This document shows, in pieces, positions 46,114 through 55,044 of a stretch of 64,000 nt of DNA. Made by a program: the position numbers and the translations under genes. The DNA lies in assembly GCF_001434315.1 (NCBI RefSeq), contig NZ_AZFE01000031.1, positions 494,450-558,449 on the forward strand, in the 5' to 3' direction. The stretch is from Paucilactobacillus oligofermentans DSM 15707 = LMG 22743. Its GTDB lineage: Bacteria; Bacillota; Bacilli; Lactobacillales; Lactobacillaceae. The notes beneath the pieces were generated by a model. That model searched no databases and was not told the DNA's origin. It worked only from the letters and a program-made list of their open reading frames with translations. Every line of letters begins with the position of its first letter. Positions within the stretch are counted from its first letter, which is position 1.

Positions 46114-46572
46114 TTAAAATTCATTCATTATTTTTAAATAATCTTCCATTGAATCTATATTTGATAGCTTTTCTATAATGTCATCTTTTAATAGCAAATC
46201 CATTAAATTTTGAATATTTTTTAAATGCTGATTTTCATCTTTAGCAGCTAAAGTAAAAAATAGTTTGCCTTGCTTTTCGTCATTATCACTTTCAAAATAT
46301 ATAGGATTTTTAAATTTTGAAAAACTAATTCCTGTATCGTAAACGTTTGAACTAGTAGCTAGTGCATGCGGCATTACAACGCCTGGTACAATCACTATAT
46401 ACGCACCATTAGCTTCTACATTACTAATAATTTCATCAACATATTTATTACCAATAATTTTCTTACTTACTAAATTTTCACTAGAAATCTTTAACGCTTC
46501 TCGCCAATCTTTAGGGTCTTCTTCGTATATTCTAACTAGGTCATTATCATAAAAATAATTTAGCATACTCAT
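46114..46572 (-). CDS. ulaC: PTS fructose/mannitol-type EIIA, ascorbate operon
   Basis: A 152-residue EIIA of the PTS_EIIA_2 fold. The active-site His sits in VVMPHALATS (about 83-92), and the late part HLKNIQNLMDLLLKDDIIEKL is typical. It transfers phosphate from HPr to the UlaB protein. The N-terminal part (YEEDPKDWREALKISSENLVSKKIIGNKYVDEII) has the usual helical start. CGGAG lies 9 bases before the ATG. Confidence 0.88.
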   Translation of the reverse strand: MSMLNYFYDNDLVRIYEEDPKDWREALKISSENLVSKKIIGNKYVDEIISNVEANGAYIVIVPGVVMPHALATSSNVYDTGISFSKFKNPIYFESDNDEKQGKLFFTLAAKDENQHLKNIQNLMDLLLKDDIIEKLSNIDSMEDYLKIMNEF

Positions 46573-46597
46573 TTCTTTATCTCCGTATCATTTTTTA

Positions 46598-47671
46598 TTA
46601 TAAGAAAGAATTAAACGGCACATCATTTTCATGTAAGAAAACATCTTTGAATCCTCGATTATAATGAAATTGGATTTTATCTCTATCCTGTGGAAACGTA
46701 TATTCACCTCCTACTTTCCAAATAAATGGATGAAATTTATATTCTAAAATATCCTTTTTCATTTCCCAAAGTTTAACTATTTCTTGAGGATCAGCATCAA
46801 AATTTGACCAAATATCGTAATGAACTGGAATAACAACCTTAGCTTTTAAGTCTTCCGCAGATCTTAATACGTCAATCGATGTAACTTTGTCAGTAATCCC
46901 ACGTGGATTTTCTCCATAATTAATAATTTCAACATCAATTTCATTTTCATTTCCATGTTTTGCAAACATGTTTGACATATGCGAATCTGCTGCATGGTAC
47001 AAATTGCCACCTGACGTCTTAAATAAATAATTAACAGCAATTTCATTCATATCTTGCGGTAAACTTCCTTCTATCTTTTCTTCATTAGATACTGTTAATA
47101 ATGCGGTTCTATCAAATGCCTCTAAAGCCTTAATTGTTACAGATTTAATCTTAACTTCATCACCAGGATGTACAACAATTGTTCTATTATCTGGGACTCC
47201 CCAGCTTTTCCAAATATCGACCACAGCTTGAGGTCCAATAAACTTTGTATCTGGACCGCTATTTTGTAACACTGCTGCAGCAGTATTTATATCTAAATGA
47301 TCAGAATGTATATGTGTAACCAATAACGCGTCTACATCACTAACAGCATAAGGATCAATCACAAATGGTTGCATACGAAGATTCGGTTGCATTTCTTTTA
47401 CACCACTCATCCGCATCATTTGATGGCCATCTTTCATAAGACCATTACCATGTGTCTGCTTGCCAGTACCATTCCATAAATCAACTAAAATATTAGTATT
47501 TTCATATGTTTTTAACCAAACACCATTGTTAGCTAACCACCACATTCTGAAATTATTTTCTGGAACAACTGATTCAGATATTTCTTCATTAAGCCATGTT
47601 CCCCATTCCGGAAACGTACTTTGAATCCAATTTTCTCTAGTTGCTTCTTTTATATTTTTCGGTTTGCTCAT
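46598..47671 (-). CDS. ulaG: L-ascorbate-6-phosphate lactonase
   Basis: A 357-residue metallo-beta-lactamase-fold lactonase that opens the lactone ring of L-ascorbate 6-phosphate to 3-keto-L-gulonate 6-phosphate. Length matches the Escherichia coli enzyme (354). Seen: start [31 protein letters not shown], the metal motif [15 protein letters not shown] (about 115-129), [12 protein letters not shown] (about 231) and [13 protein letters not shown] (about 285). The open frame extends 35 codons upstream, but AAGGGTGG precedes the ATG at 47671 and homology begins there. First gene of the ula operon. Confidence 0.93.
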   Translation of the reverse strand: MSKPKNIKEATRENWIQSTFPEWGTWLNEEISESVVPENNFRMWWLANNGVWLKTYENTNILVDLWNGTGKQTHGNGLMKDGHQMMRMSGVKEMQPNLRMQPFVIDPYAVSDVDALLVTHIHSDHLDINTAAAVLQNSGPDTKFIGPQAVVDIWKSWGVPDNRTIVVHPGDEVKIKSVTIKALEAFDRTALLTVSNEEKIEGSLPQDMNEIAVNYLFKTSGGNLYHAADSHMSNMFAKHGNENEIDVEIINYGENPRGITDKVTSIDVLRSAEDLKAKVVIPVHYDIWSNFDADPQEIVKLWEMKKDILEYKFHPFIWKVGGEYTFPQDRDKIQFHYNRGFKDVFLHENDVPFNSFL

Positions 47672-47709
47672 GATTTGATTACCACCCTTATCCAGTTTTC
47701 GCCAGCTGA

Positions 47710-47723
47710 TGTATACGCTTACA
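47710..47723 (-). promoter_or_regulatory. cre-like site in the ulaG leader
   Basis: The minus-strand sequence TGTAAGCGTATACA (preceded by A) fits the broader cre consensus WTGNAANCGNWWNCA fully and the strict form at 13 of 14 positions. Confidence 0.65.
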
Positions 47724-47787
47724 TATATTGACGTAACCTCATCATATTCCCTGATAAAATAAAAAAACAGTACCATTGTTCCGCTTA

Positions 47788-47801
47788 GTTAACCGTTTAA
47801 T
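47788..47801. promoter_or_regulatory. LacI-type operator at the ulaG / regulator divergent promoter
   Basis: GTTAACCGTTTAAT, a 12 of 14 match to the palindrome GTTAACCGGTTAAC found at four further places near the LacI-regulated promoters of this island. Confidence 0.6.
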
Positions 47802-47812
47802 GAGACTGTAAA

Positions 47813-47826
47813 AGAAAACGATTTCA
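47813..47826 (+). promoter_or_regulatory. cre-like site at the PRD regulator promoter
   Basis: AGAAAACGATTTCA matches 13 of 14 cre positions and lies just upstream of a TATAAT -10 box (47830-47835) for the plus-strand regulator gene. Confidence 0.6.
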
Positions 47827-47867
47827 ATGTATAATAAAATTAGGTATCGGCTCAAAAAGGAGTTTTT

Positions 47868-49361
47868 ATGCAGTCATCCAGTTTAAATTATTCAAAATTC
47901 ATCAAATATCTATCTTCTCGCTCAATTTTGCCAAACGTTGAATCAATTGCAAATGAACTTGGATTGCCCAAAAGGTCAATATATTCATCATTACAACGAG
48001 CAAATAACGAGTTACGTTTAGTTCATCAAAATTTCTTATTTCCAAATGAAAAAGTCAATGCAGATCAAATAAATTTATTAACAACTGAATTATCAACTTA
48101 TGATGATTATATTTTGTCCTCCGAACGTCAATTGTTAATGGATATATTAATATCGCTCCCGTCTCAAAAATGGACATTAGCAAAGTTTCAAGAATTATTT
48201 GGTATGTCTAGAAATACTATCTTACGAGATATATCTGAATTAAAAAATCGACAGCAATTTAAGCCTGTATTTTCAAAAAAAATAGGCTTCCAATTCCAAG
48301 AGCCATTATACGATCGTCTGGTTCATCTATATAAAGTCTTAAATTCAATGCAATACAATTCAAATTTACTAACTTATTTTTTAAAAGCACAAAATGTTAA
48401 ATTTTCAGATTCAAAACTATTTTTAGTGAGTAATAAACTTAAAGAGCTTTACAATAGTTATCTATCAAAAGAAATTTCATCCTATGATTCAATTGCGCTT
48501 ACTTTATTTTCAATTTCATCTGCACTTTTTGATAGTTATATCTTACAAGAAAAACAACAACTTTTTTCAGCTCAGGATTCAGCAAAATTTATGCTTAGAA
48601 AGGAATACTTTGTAATTGAAAAATTCTCACAAATATTATCAATTAATTTTGATTTTAACGTATCAATAGACTCAAAATTATTTTTAACTTTACAACTACT
48701 TAGTGTTTCAAAAGAAAGCGATGCACATTTTAATGCTGATGATTTTAAAGATTTACTAATCCTAAGTCAAAAAATTGTCCATAAAGTTTTATTTTTATCA
48801 AAAATAGATGCTAATAAATATGAAATTGAAAATTTGATAAAAGAAATACAGACACAACTAAAACCATTTTGGTATGCAGTCAATTATAAATCAATTTCTA
48901 ACTATGATTATTTGTATCAAAGTGAACCATTTGAAAAATATGTATCTAAATCATTGGATGACTTAGATACGCTTTCATTATTTAGTCACTTATTTCCTTT
49001 TGGTTTACTACCAGAACAAATTACAATATTATCCATGATTTTTTACAATTTTTCACAGAAAAAAATACAAAATAGTCCACTTAAAATTCTAATATTATCT
49101 TCATTACCCATTTATAGTCAAAATCTAATTAAAACTATATTAGATAATAATATTATTCCTACTATAATTTTCACTAAAAGCATTCAAAATAGTACTAAAA
49201 ATAACCTCTATGATAATACTCTAAAAAAATATGATTTAATTATCACTGAATCAAACGTAATCACTGCAACTGTACCTATTTTCTTAATTGATAATGTACT
49301 GAATAATATAGAATTTAATCGCTTAAATAAAATTGTTTATGAACTTTATTACAATAATTAG
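47868..49361 (+). CDS. PRD-type transcriptional regulator of the ula operon (UlaR-like), degenerate
   Basis: A 497-residue BglG/MtlR-like activator, divergent from ulaG and therefore its likely regulator. Two N-terminal HTH elements (ESIANELGLPKRSIYSSLQRA, about 24-44; TLAKFQELFGMSRNTILRDISEL, about 104-126) precede PRD-like helical regions (about 165-400). In the better aligned second PRD the usual phosphorylatable His positions are changed: Gln in IQTQLKPFWYAV, and IFYNF where LHF is expected. The C-terminal IIB-like part (LKILILSSLPIYSQNLIKTIL) lacks the Cys. It may therefore be insensitive to PTS phosphorylation. AAGGAG precedes the ATG. Confidence 0.78.
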   Translation: MQSSSLNYSKFIKYLSSRSILPNVESIANELGLPKRSIYSSLQRANNELRLVHQNFLFPNEKVNADQINLLTTELSTYDDYILSSERQLLMDILISLPSQKWTLAKFQELFGMSRNTILRDISELKNRQQFKPVFSKKIGFQFQEPLYDRLVHLYKVLNSMQYNSNLLTYFLKAQNVKFSDSKLFLVSNKLKELYNSYLSKEISSYDSIALTLFSISSALFDSYILQEKQQLFSAQDSAKFMLRKEYFVIEKFSQILSINFDFNVSIDSKLFLTLQLLSVSKESDAHFNADDFKDLLILSQKIVHKVLFLSKIDANKYEIENLIKEIQTQLKPFWYAVNYKSISNYDYLYQSEPFEKYVSKSLDDLDTLSLFSHLFPFGLLPEQITILSMIFYNFSQKKIQNSPLKILILSSLPIYSQNLIKTILDNNIIPTIIFTKSIQNSTKNNLYDNTLKKYDLIITESNVITATVPIFLIDNVLNNIEFNRLNKIVYELYYNN

Positions 49362-49375
49362 TATTTATAAAAATT

Positions 49376-49420
49376 AAAAATGACACATTTACCAATAAAG
49401 GTAAATGTGTCATTTTATTA
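49376..49420. terminator. bidirectional terminator
   Basis: Perfect stem TGACACATTTACC/GGTAAATGTGTCA flanked by A and T runs, between the converging regulator and 4-epimerase genes. Confidence 0.92.
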
Positions 49421-49427
49421 ATGTTAA

Positions 49428-50156
49428 TTAGTGTTTTGCATGATCCTTAGATTTTGCATTGTCTTGACCGTAATATGCATTTGCACCATGCTTACGATAG
49501 TAGTGCTTGTCTAATAAATATTGTGGTACGTGATTATCTGTATGTGGATTCAACATTGAGGTATGATAGTTCATTTCAGCAACAACTTCTAACACTTTTG
49601 CATTATGAACAGCATCATGCGCATCTTTTCCCCATGTAAATGGTCCATGTTGACTAACTAAAACAGCTGGTACAGCATCGGGATCAATTCCACGTTCCTT
49701 AAAAGTACGTACAATCACTTCACCCGTATTTAATTCATATTCGCCTTCAATTTCGCCTTGTGTCAAGGCATCAGCTGCTGGAACATCCCCGTAGAATGTA
49801 TCTGCATGGGTTGTGCCAAAGGCTTGGACATCTTTTTTAGCTTGCGCAAATGAAACTGCCCATGGTGAATGCGTATGAACAACCCCACCGATATTTGGAA
49901 AATGGTTATATAAATACATATGAGTTGGTGTGTCACTTGATGGATTCATATCCCCCTCAACAACTTCACCTTTTAAGTTAACAACTACCATATCTTCTAG
50001 ACGTAACCTATCGTAATCAACACCTGATGGCTTAATTACAAATAAACCAGATTCACGGTCAATTTGTGAGACATTTCCCCAGGTAAACGTTACTAAATCT
50101 AACTTAGGCAATAACATATTAGCGTCATAAACTTTTTGTTTTAAATCTTCGAGCAT
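49428..50156 (-). CDS. L-ribulose-5-phosphate 4-epimerase
   Basis: A 242-residue class II aldolase-fold epimerase that makes D-xylulose 5-phosphate, feeding the phosphoketolase pathway. It starts MLEDLKQKVYDANMLLPKLDLVTFTWGNVS, with KPSGVDYDRL (about 42), VVHTHSPWAVSFAQA (about 92-106, zinc His pair), HADTFYGDVPAA (about 117) and the late VSQHGPFTWGKDAHDAVHNA (about 166). This is the AraD/UlaF/SgbE type. It is the last gene of the yia-like operon and the only 4-epimerase in the window, so the ula pathway must also depend on it or on a copy elsewhere. GGAGG lies 7 bases before the chosen ATG. Confidence 0.9.
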   Translation of the reverse strand: MLEDLKQKVYDANMLLPKLDLVTFTWGNVSQIDRESGLFVIKPSGVDYDRLRLEDMVVVNLKGEVVEGDMNPSSDTPTHMYLYNHFPNIGGVVHTHSPWAVSFAQAKKDVQAFGTTHADTFYGDVPAADALTQGEIEGEYELNTGEVIVRTFKERGIDPDAVPAVLVSQHGPFTWGKDAHDAVHNAKVLEVVAEMNYHTSMLNPHTDNHVPQYLLDKHYYRKHGANAYYGQDNAKSKDHAKH

Positions 50157-50177
50157 CATAAAACCTCCAAGTAGTTT

Positions 50178-51053
50178 TTATACATCATTTACAGGTTCTT
50201 GAACAATACCAATTGTATTAAATAATTGGTCAAAGAAAAGTTTCGCTTTCATAACTTGTTCAATTGCATTCTCTTCTGAACCACACCACATTTCAATTGT
50301 TAATCCACCAGAATACCCTAATCTCTTTAAAGTTCGAAGGCAACCTTCAAAATCCACTGTTCCTTCACCAAAAGAAACATTTTTAAATTTACCTTTTGAT
50401 GTAGAAGTAACTGGAAGAGTATCCTTCAAATGAACTGCAGCAATATTAGCAATATTATTTTCAAGTTCCTTAGCAACATCATTTTCGGGCCAAGCAGTTA
50501 AGTTACCAAGATCAGGATAACTTTGTAACCATGGACTTCTAACTTGAGTTTTATAATGTGCAATTTCAGTTAGAGAATTAATAAAAGGATCGTCCATTGT
50601 TTCAATTGACAACATGACACCCTTTTCTTCAGCCATATTAACACATTTAGCTAAATTTTCCACATATAATTCTCTTGAATTTACTGATTTATCTTCATAA
50701 AAAACATCATATCCAGCCATTTGAATATTTCTAATTCCCAAATCAATTGCTAAATCAATAGCTTTTTGCATCATTTCTAAAGATTTATTTCGAATATTTT
50801 TATCTTGCGATCCAAGTGGAAAACGTCTGTGACCAGATAACATCATTGTATTTATTCTAATACCAGTTTCCCACATATCATTTCTAAAACTAGCACGTTC
50901 ATCACGTGTCCATTCAAGACGAGCTAATTTTTCATCACTCTCATCAATTGAAAACTCTAAAAAATTAAATTTTAATTTTTTTACTAGTTCAAAAGTATCA
51001 CGCCAACTTAAATTATTTGGCAAAGCCTTTTCATAAATTCCTAATGAAATCAT
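50178..51053 (-). CDS. L-ribulose-5-phosphate 3-epimerase (UlaE/SgbU/YiaR type), second copy
   Basis: A 291-residue TIM-barrel epimerase, paralogous to the ula operon copy. Shared landmarks: ISLGIYEKALPNNLSW, FLEFSIDESDEKLARLEW, IQMAGYDVFYEDKS, SIETMDDPFINSL (metal Glu) and TIEMWCGSEENAI (metal Glu). It converts L-xylulose 5-phosphate to L-ribulose 5-phosphate. Its ATG overlaps the stop of the kinase gene (ATGA), so the two are translationally coupled. The C-terminus extends a few residues beyond the ula copy (NTIGIVQEPVNDV). Confidence 0.9.
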   Translation of the reverse strand: MISLGIYEKALPNNLSWRDTFELVKKLKFNFLEFSIDESDEKLARLEWTRDERASFRNDMWETGIRINTMMLSGHRRFPLGSQDKNIRNKSLEMMQKAIDLAIDLGIRNIQMAGYDVFYEDKSVNSRELYVENLAKCVNMAEEKGVMLSIETMDDPFINSLTEIAHYKTQVRSPWLQSYPDLGNLTAWPENDVAKELENNIANIAAVHLKDTLPVTSTSKGKFKNVSFGEGTVDFEGCLRTLKRLGYSGGLTIEMWCGSEENAIEQVMKAKLFFDQLFNTIGIVQEPVNDV

Positions 51054-52585
51054 TTATTTTCGAGTCCTTCCTGCATTATTTTTAAATCATCCCAGGTATT
51101 ATCCAAGCTACCAAGCAATTTAAGATACATTTGATACTTGTTCTCATAAATATTGGACTGTTGGCTATCAGGAATCGATTCAGAACGTAAATGCACCATT
51201 TTCTTAACTGCCTCATCTATATTCTCATAAATACCACTTCCAATAGCCGATCCAATAGCTCCCCCTAAGCCACCAATTTCAGTAGCTTCTACAAGTTGAA
51301 TTGGAATATTCAAAATATTAGAGAACATCTGAACCCAAGCATCTGAATTAGTTCCTCCACCAGATAATCTAATTGCTTTGGGCTTTTTACCCAATACTTT
51401 TAAAAGTTGTTCAATATGATATCGATGTGAAAAAACTATTCCCTCATATACAGCACGCACCATAGATGATTTTGTAGTGTTACTCTGAATTCCAATATAT
51501 GCACCTTCTGCATCTGGATTAACATTAGATCCATACAAAAATGGGAAAAATACTACTTTAGAAAATCTTGCATCAGTATGCAATAAAAAATCTTCTAAAA
51601 TATCGTATATACTTATATTGTTTTCAGTAGCATTTTTTATTTCTTCTCCCATTAAGCTTTGTAAAGTCATCTCAAGATTCCCAGCAGATGTTGCACTTGA
51701 TGCTTCTACTAAATTATCACCAGTCGGATAAATAGAATTCATTAATCCTGATTTTAAATCAGCTCGTTTATTAGATGGAAATACGTTGATATTCCAAGTA
51801 CCAGCTATTACGCTAAAATAATCATCATTCAAAACTCCAGTTCCGATTGAACATGCATCTATATCAAACATACCTCCGAACACAGGAGTTTTTACATTTA
51901 GCCCTGTTTCTAAAGCTGCCTCATCTGACACGAATCCACATAATTCATCATAATTTTTTAATGGTGGCATTTTATCCATCATTTCTGGTATGTCAAAAAA
52001 ATCAAACAATTTGGAATCATATTCTTTTGTTTCCAAGTTTAAGATGTTATTACCTGACGCATCTCCATATTCTTGATAAACTTCACCGGTTAATCGTGAT
52101 CGTACAAAATCCTTCGCAGAAAGGACATACCCAATATTTGAATATATTTCAGGCTTGTTATTTTTAATCCAATTCAGTAAAATTGGAGATTGACTTGTCA
52201 TAACATGTTGGTGACTAATAGAGAATATTTCACTTACCCGATTTTCAAAATTTGTTGCTATTTCAACTCCTCTTGAATCAGTTGATAAAATTCCATTAGT
52301 AAATATATGCTTACTATGATCAAGCATATACAGTCCCTTACCATGTCCAACACATGAAATGCCAACTATTTTTTGGGGATTAATATTTGCATCAAGAATC
52401 GCTTTTTTAATTGCATCACAAATTGATAACCAAAGTACATTCAAATCAATCTCATGAAATCCAGAGTTTTCTTCAATTCTCATAGTAGGAAACGATGAGA
52501 CACCAAGTTGTTTCCCCAATGTATCAAATATTATTGCCTTTGTATTAGTTCCACCATTATCAATAGTTAAAAAATATTTATTCAT
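51050..52585 (-). CDS. FGGY sugar kinase, L-xylulose/3-keto-L-gulonate kinase (LyxK-like)
   Basis: A 511-residue FGGY-family kinase. ATP-binding DNGGTNTKAIIFD (about 8-20), VGHGKGLYMLD (about 80), NGILSTDSRGVEIA (about 96), FGGMFDIDACSIGTGVL (about 237-253), FFPFLYGSN and AVYEGIVFSHRYHIEQL (about 370) and RLSGGGTNSDAWVQM (about 398). These landmarks follow the order of Escherichia coli LyxK, which phosphorylates L-xylulose and, in the yia pathway, 3-keto-L-gulonate. In this setting the latter is the favoured substrate (inference). It precedes the 3- and 4-epimerase genes in one transcript. Confidence 0.87.
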   Translation of the reverse strand: MNKYFLTIDNGGTNTKAIIFDTLGKQLGVSSFPTMRIEENSGFHEIDLNVLWLSICDAIKKAILDANINPQKIVGISCVGHGKGLYMLDHSKHIFTNGILSTDSRGVEIATNFENRVSEIFSISHQHVMTSQSPILLNWIKNNKPEIYSNIGYVLSAKDFVRSRLTGEVYQEYGDASGNNILNLETKEYDSKLFDFFDIPEMMDKMPPLKNYDELCGFVSDEAALETGLNVKTPVFGGMFDIDACSIGTGVLNDDYFSVIAGTWNINVFPSNKRADLKSGLMNSIYPTGDNLVEASSATSAGNLEMTLQSLMGEEIKNATENNISIYDILEDFLLHTDARFSKVVFFPFLYGSNVNPDAEGAYIGIQSNTTKSSMVRAVYEGIVFSHRYHIEQLLKVLGKKPKAIRLSGGGTNSDAWVQMFSNILNIPIQLVEATEIGGLGGAIGSAIGSGIYENIDEAVKKMVHLRSESIPDSQQSNIYENKYQMYLKLLGSLDNTWDDLKIMQEGLENK

Positions 52586-52615
52586 AAATTTTCACCTGTC
52601 ATAACTTTTATTAAA

Positions 52616-53614
52616 TTAGCAAATTTTATACACAGCAACTTCATTTGTCTCTCGGTTAGCAGAAAATATATATTGAACTTTATCTTTTTCGTAAACCGTT
52701 ACGTTACTTGGACCCACTTGTTTATCAATCAATTGGATGTTTATTTTATTATTTTCAAAATTAATAAATTCTAAATCTTGCTTTCCATCACGATATCCAA
52801 AAATAAAATATTCTTTATTACCAATTAGTCCTCCCCAAACAGCATGACCAAATGGTGTTTCTGCACCACTCCTATAAATAGAATTAAAATTTGAATCATA
52901 TATTCTAGTATATGGTCCATGAAATCCTTCAATAGTAAGATATTCATCTTTACCATCATCATTTATATCTGCAGTTACAATGTCACTTGTTTCTACTGCA
53001 ACTAATTGAGTTAATTTCCAATCTTCTTCTTGTGTAGGATAATCTAAACGATATACACCACTAGTACCAGTAACTAAAGAATATGCGCCCATGTTTTTAT
53101 ATCCATGATTTTTTGTTAAAGTAAAATCTAAATGCCTTATATTTTCAACCTGTTCTGTTTCATCATTATAGTTTCCAACCCATATCATTCCCGGATCAGT
53201 CCAATCATCTGCATTTTCTTTTGAGTTTGCAATTGAACAGCCAACAAACTGCAATCCATTTTTATTTTCTATCAAATCAAAACGATGAATATATGGGAAA
53301 TCACCAATAACTGTCTGGTCCCAGTCAGTACCGTTGAATGTTTCTTTTACAATTCTGCAATTTTTTGAATTAAATCCAGGATAAAATCTCTGAGTAGCCA
53401 AAAAATTTAAAGTCCCTGGTATTTGAATCATTGTCATGGTGCCACCAACATCATCCCAAACGATTGTTTTTTTATAATTATCATTTAAGTCATATGCAAA
53501 ACAAGGTTGATTTTCCTCCGAAGCAACCACTAAGAAGTCATATTCTTTATTTTTTAGACGCATAATTGCATAGCAATGGTCTAACTCATCCGAAAAAATT
53601 TTTATTGTTTTCAT
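52616..53614 (-). CDS. intracellular beta-propeller protein of unknown function (FG-GAP/VCBS-like)
   Basis: A 332-residue protein without signal peptide, built of recurring beta-strand blades. A calcium-type loop DINDDGKDE lies at 216-224, as in FG-GAP/VCBS repeats. His and aromatic motifs recur between blades: FPYIHRFDL (about 106), KNHGYKNMG (about 168), FHGPYTRIY (about 231) and FGHAVWGG (about 255). They could line a central metal or substrate pocket. I do not recognise a specific family. It is the first gene of the operon with the LyxK-like kinase and epimerases and lies behind two operator copies. A lactonase, mutarotase or dehydratase acting on a sugar acid is possible (inference). Confidence 0.75.
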   Translation of the reverse strand: MKTIKIFSDELDHCYAIMRLKNKEYDFLVVASEENQPCFAYDLNDNYKKTIVWDDVGGTMTMIQIPGTLNFLATQRFYPGFNSKNCRIVKETFNGTDWDQTVIGDFPYIHRFDLIENKNGLQFVGCSIANSKENADDWTDPGMIWVGNYNDETEQVENIRHLDFTLTKNHGYKNMGAYSLVTGTSGVYRLDYPTQEEDWKLTQLVAVETSDIVTADINDDGKDEYLTIEGFHGPYTRIYDSNFNSIYRSGAETPFGHAVWGGLIGNKEYFIFGYRDGKQDLEFINFENNKINIQLIDKQVGPSNVTVYEKDKVQYIFSANRETNEVAVYKIC

Positions 53615-53653
53615 TAATAAATCCCTTTCAGTTATGTTTTAATCAAAAAAATT

Positions 53654-53667
53654 GTTAACCGCTTAAC
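53654..53667. promoter_or_regulatory. LacI-type operator, proximal copy
   Basis: GTTAACCGCTTAAC, 13 of 14 palindromic, 40 bp upstream of the beta-propeller start codon. Confidence 0.7.
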
Positions 53668-53744
53668 TTAAGACTTAAAAAAATTCAATTATTACCTATA
53701 TTTTTATACAATAGGACAAACAAAAACCTATAATAAAAGCCCTG

Positions 53745-53758
53745 GTTAACCGCTTAAC
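53745..53758. promoter_or_regulatory. LacI-type operator, distal copy
   Basis: The identical 14-mer GTTAACCGCTTAAC, 91 bp from the proximal copy, a spacing compatible with repression by DNA looping. Confidence 0.7.
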
Positions 53759-53770
53759 TATAAATCTAAT

Positions 53771-53784
53771 TGTATTCGCTTTCT
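53771..53784 (-). promoter_or_regulatory. cre-like site upstream of beta-propeller operon
   Basis: On the minus strand AGAAAGCGAATACA is one mismatch from the broad cre consensus. The core and flank GCGRATACAATTA recur at the other operon promoter of this island (58470-58483). Confidence 0.45.
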
Positions 53785-53814
53785 ATACACCTGTCAACGC
53801 CTTTTATCCTTGTA

Positions 53815-54819
53815 TTAGAAAGAATCTCTTAATTCCATTCTTGTTGTAACAACAATTCTTTTGGGATTATTTTCTACCTTGTTATCTGAGCCTAACTTAT
53901 TAATTAGTGTTTTTACCGATGTTACACCCATATCAAATGAATCTTGATGAACACAGCTAATTCCCGGTGTCATTATTTTCATCCAGTCAAGGTCTTCATA
54001 TGATCCTATACCATAATTTTCGGGGTACCTTTTATTCAATGACCTCATGGCTTGTATCAGACTAATCAAAACTTTTCCATTCATTGAAAAAAATCCAATT
54101 TTTTTATTTTTGTTTTGTATAATAATCTTATTTAACGTCTCTTTTAATTTATCAATATCATTTCCATGATTACTAATTTCCACACAGTGACTATCATCTT
54201 TATATTTAGTTGCCTCTAAAAATCCCTGATAACGAAGTAAACGTGTACTAACTTGTTCAATCGGCCACGTAATAAAATACATTTCATCATATTCTTCTTT
54301 TAACATAGTTGAAACAAAATTATTAACCGCATTAAAATTATCAGTTACAACTGTATCAATCTGTATGTTCATTGCCTCTCTATCAAGCATAACTGCATCA
54401 TCATTGCTCAAAGTTTTAAAGATTGGGCTTTGTGCATCGACTGGATCAATAATCAATCCTGAAACATTTTGTCGCTTTAATTTATTTATATTTTCAATTT
54501 CTTGTGATGGATCAGAATTAGAATTAGTAAAAATAACTGTATATCCTAATATTCCACAAGCATCGTAAATTCCTGATAAAACTGTAGATGTAAATGGATT
54601 TGTAATATCAGCCACTGATACACCAATTGTTTTTGTATCATTAGTTGCTAAATCATGTGCAATTGAACTTGGAATATACTTAGTTTCTTGTATCATTTGT
54701 TCAATTTTATTTTTAGTTTTAGTAGACATCTTTGAGTAATTACCATTAAGATAATTAGAAATTGTAGCTGTTGATACGTTAACCATTTGAGCAATATCTT
54801 TTATTGTTAACTTTTCCAA
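53815..54819 (-). CDS. LacI-family transcriptional regulator (KdgR-like)
   Basis: A 334-residue repressor. N-terminal HTH (LTIKDIAQMVNVSTATISNYLNGNYSKMS, about 3-31), hinge near 45-60 and a periplasmic-binding-protein-like effector domain (IGVSVADITNPFTSTVLSGIYDA onwards). The overall pattern recalls KdgR-like sugar-acid regulators. I chose a TTG at 54819 with GGAGG 8 bases upstream: the ATG 6 codons earlier has no ribosome binding site, and the GGAGG would then lie inside the gene. It sits between two operons bearing GTTAACCGSTTAAC palindromes and is the obvious candidate to bind them. Confidence 0.85.
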   Translation of the reverse strand: MEKLTIKDIAQMVNVSTATISNYLNGNYSKMSTKTKNKIEQMIQETKYIPSSIAHDLATNDTKTIGVSVADITNPFTSTVLSGIYDACGILGYTVIFTNSNSDPSQEIENINKLKRQNVSGLIIDPVDAQSPIFKTLSNDDAVMLDREAMNIQIDTVVTDNFNAVNNFVSTMLKEEYDEMYFITWPIEQVSTRLLRYQGFLEATKYKDDSHCVEISNHGNDIDKLKETLNKIIIQNKNKKIGFFSMNGKVLISLIQAMRSLNKRYPENYGIGSYEDLDWMKIMTPGISCVHQDSFDMGVTSVKTLINKLGSDNKVENNPKRIVVTTRMELRDSF

Positions 54820-54994
54820 AATAGTTCCTCCGACCATAATAGTTTCAAATTATATGTATTTTATTAATTAATAAGCATATAACAAACCGTCAATAAATAA
54901 TTATTATATTTTTGAAACTTTATAAATACTAAAAATTTAGCTTTAATCTAAACTTTACCATTAATTTTCTTCAATGCAAAATAATATATTTTAG

Positions 54995-55038
54995 AAAAAA
55001 ATAAAGTATTGATGTCCGAAACCATCAACACTTTATTT
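54995..55038 (-). terminator. terminator after hydroxyacid dehydrogenase gene
   Basis: On the minus strand AAATAAAGTGTTGATG pairs with CATCAATACTTTATTT (one mismatch), followed by a T run. Confidence 0.88.
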
Positions 55039-55044
55039 TATACA

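Noticed and set aside
47672-47776. 35-codon N-terminal extension of UlaG
   Set aside because: It would run through the leader holding the cre-like site; homology and the AAGGGTGG ribosome binding site place the start at 47671.
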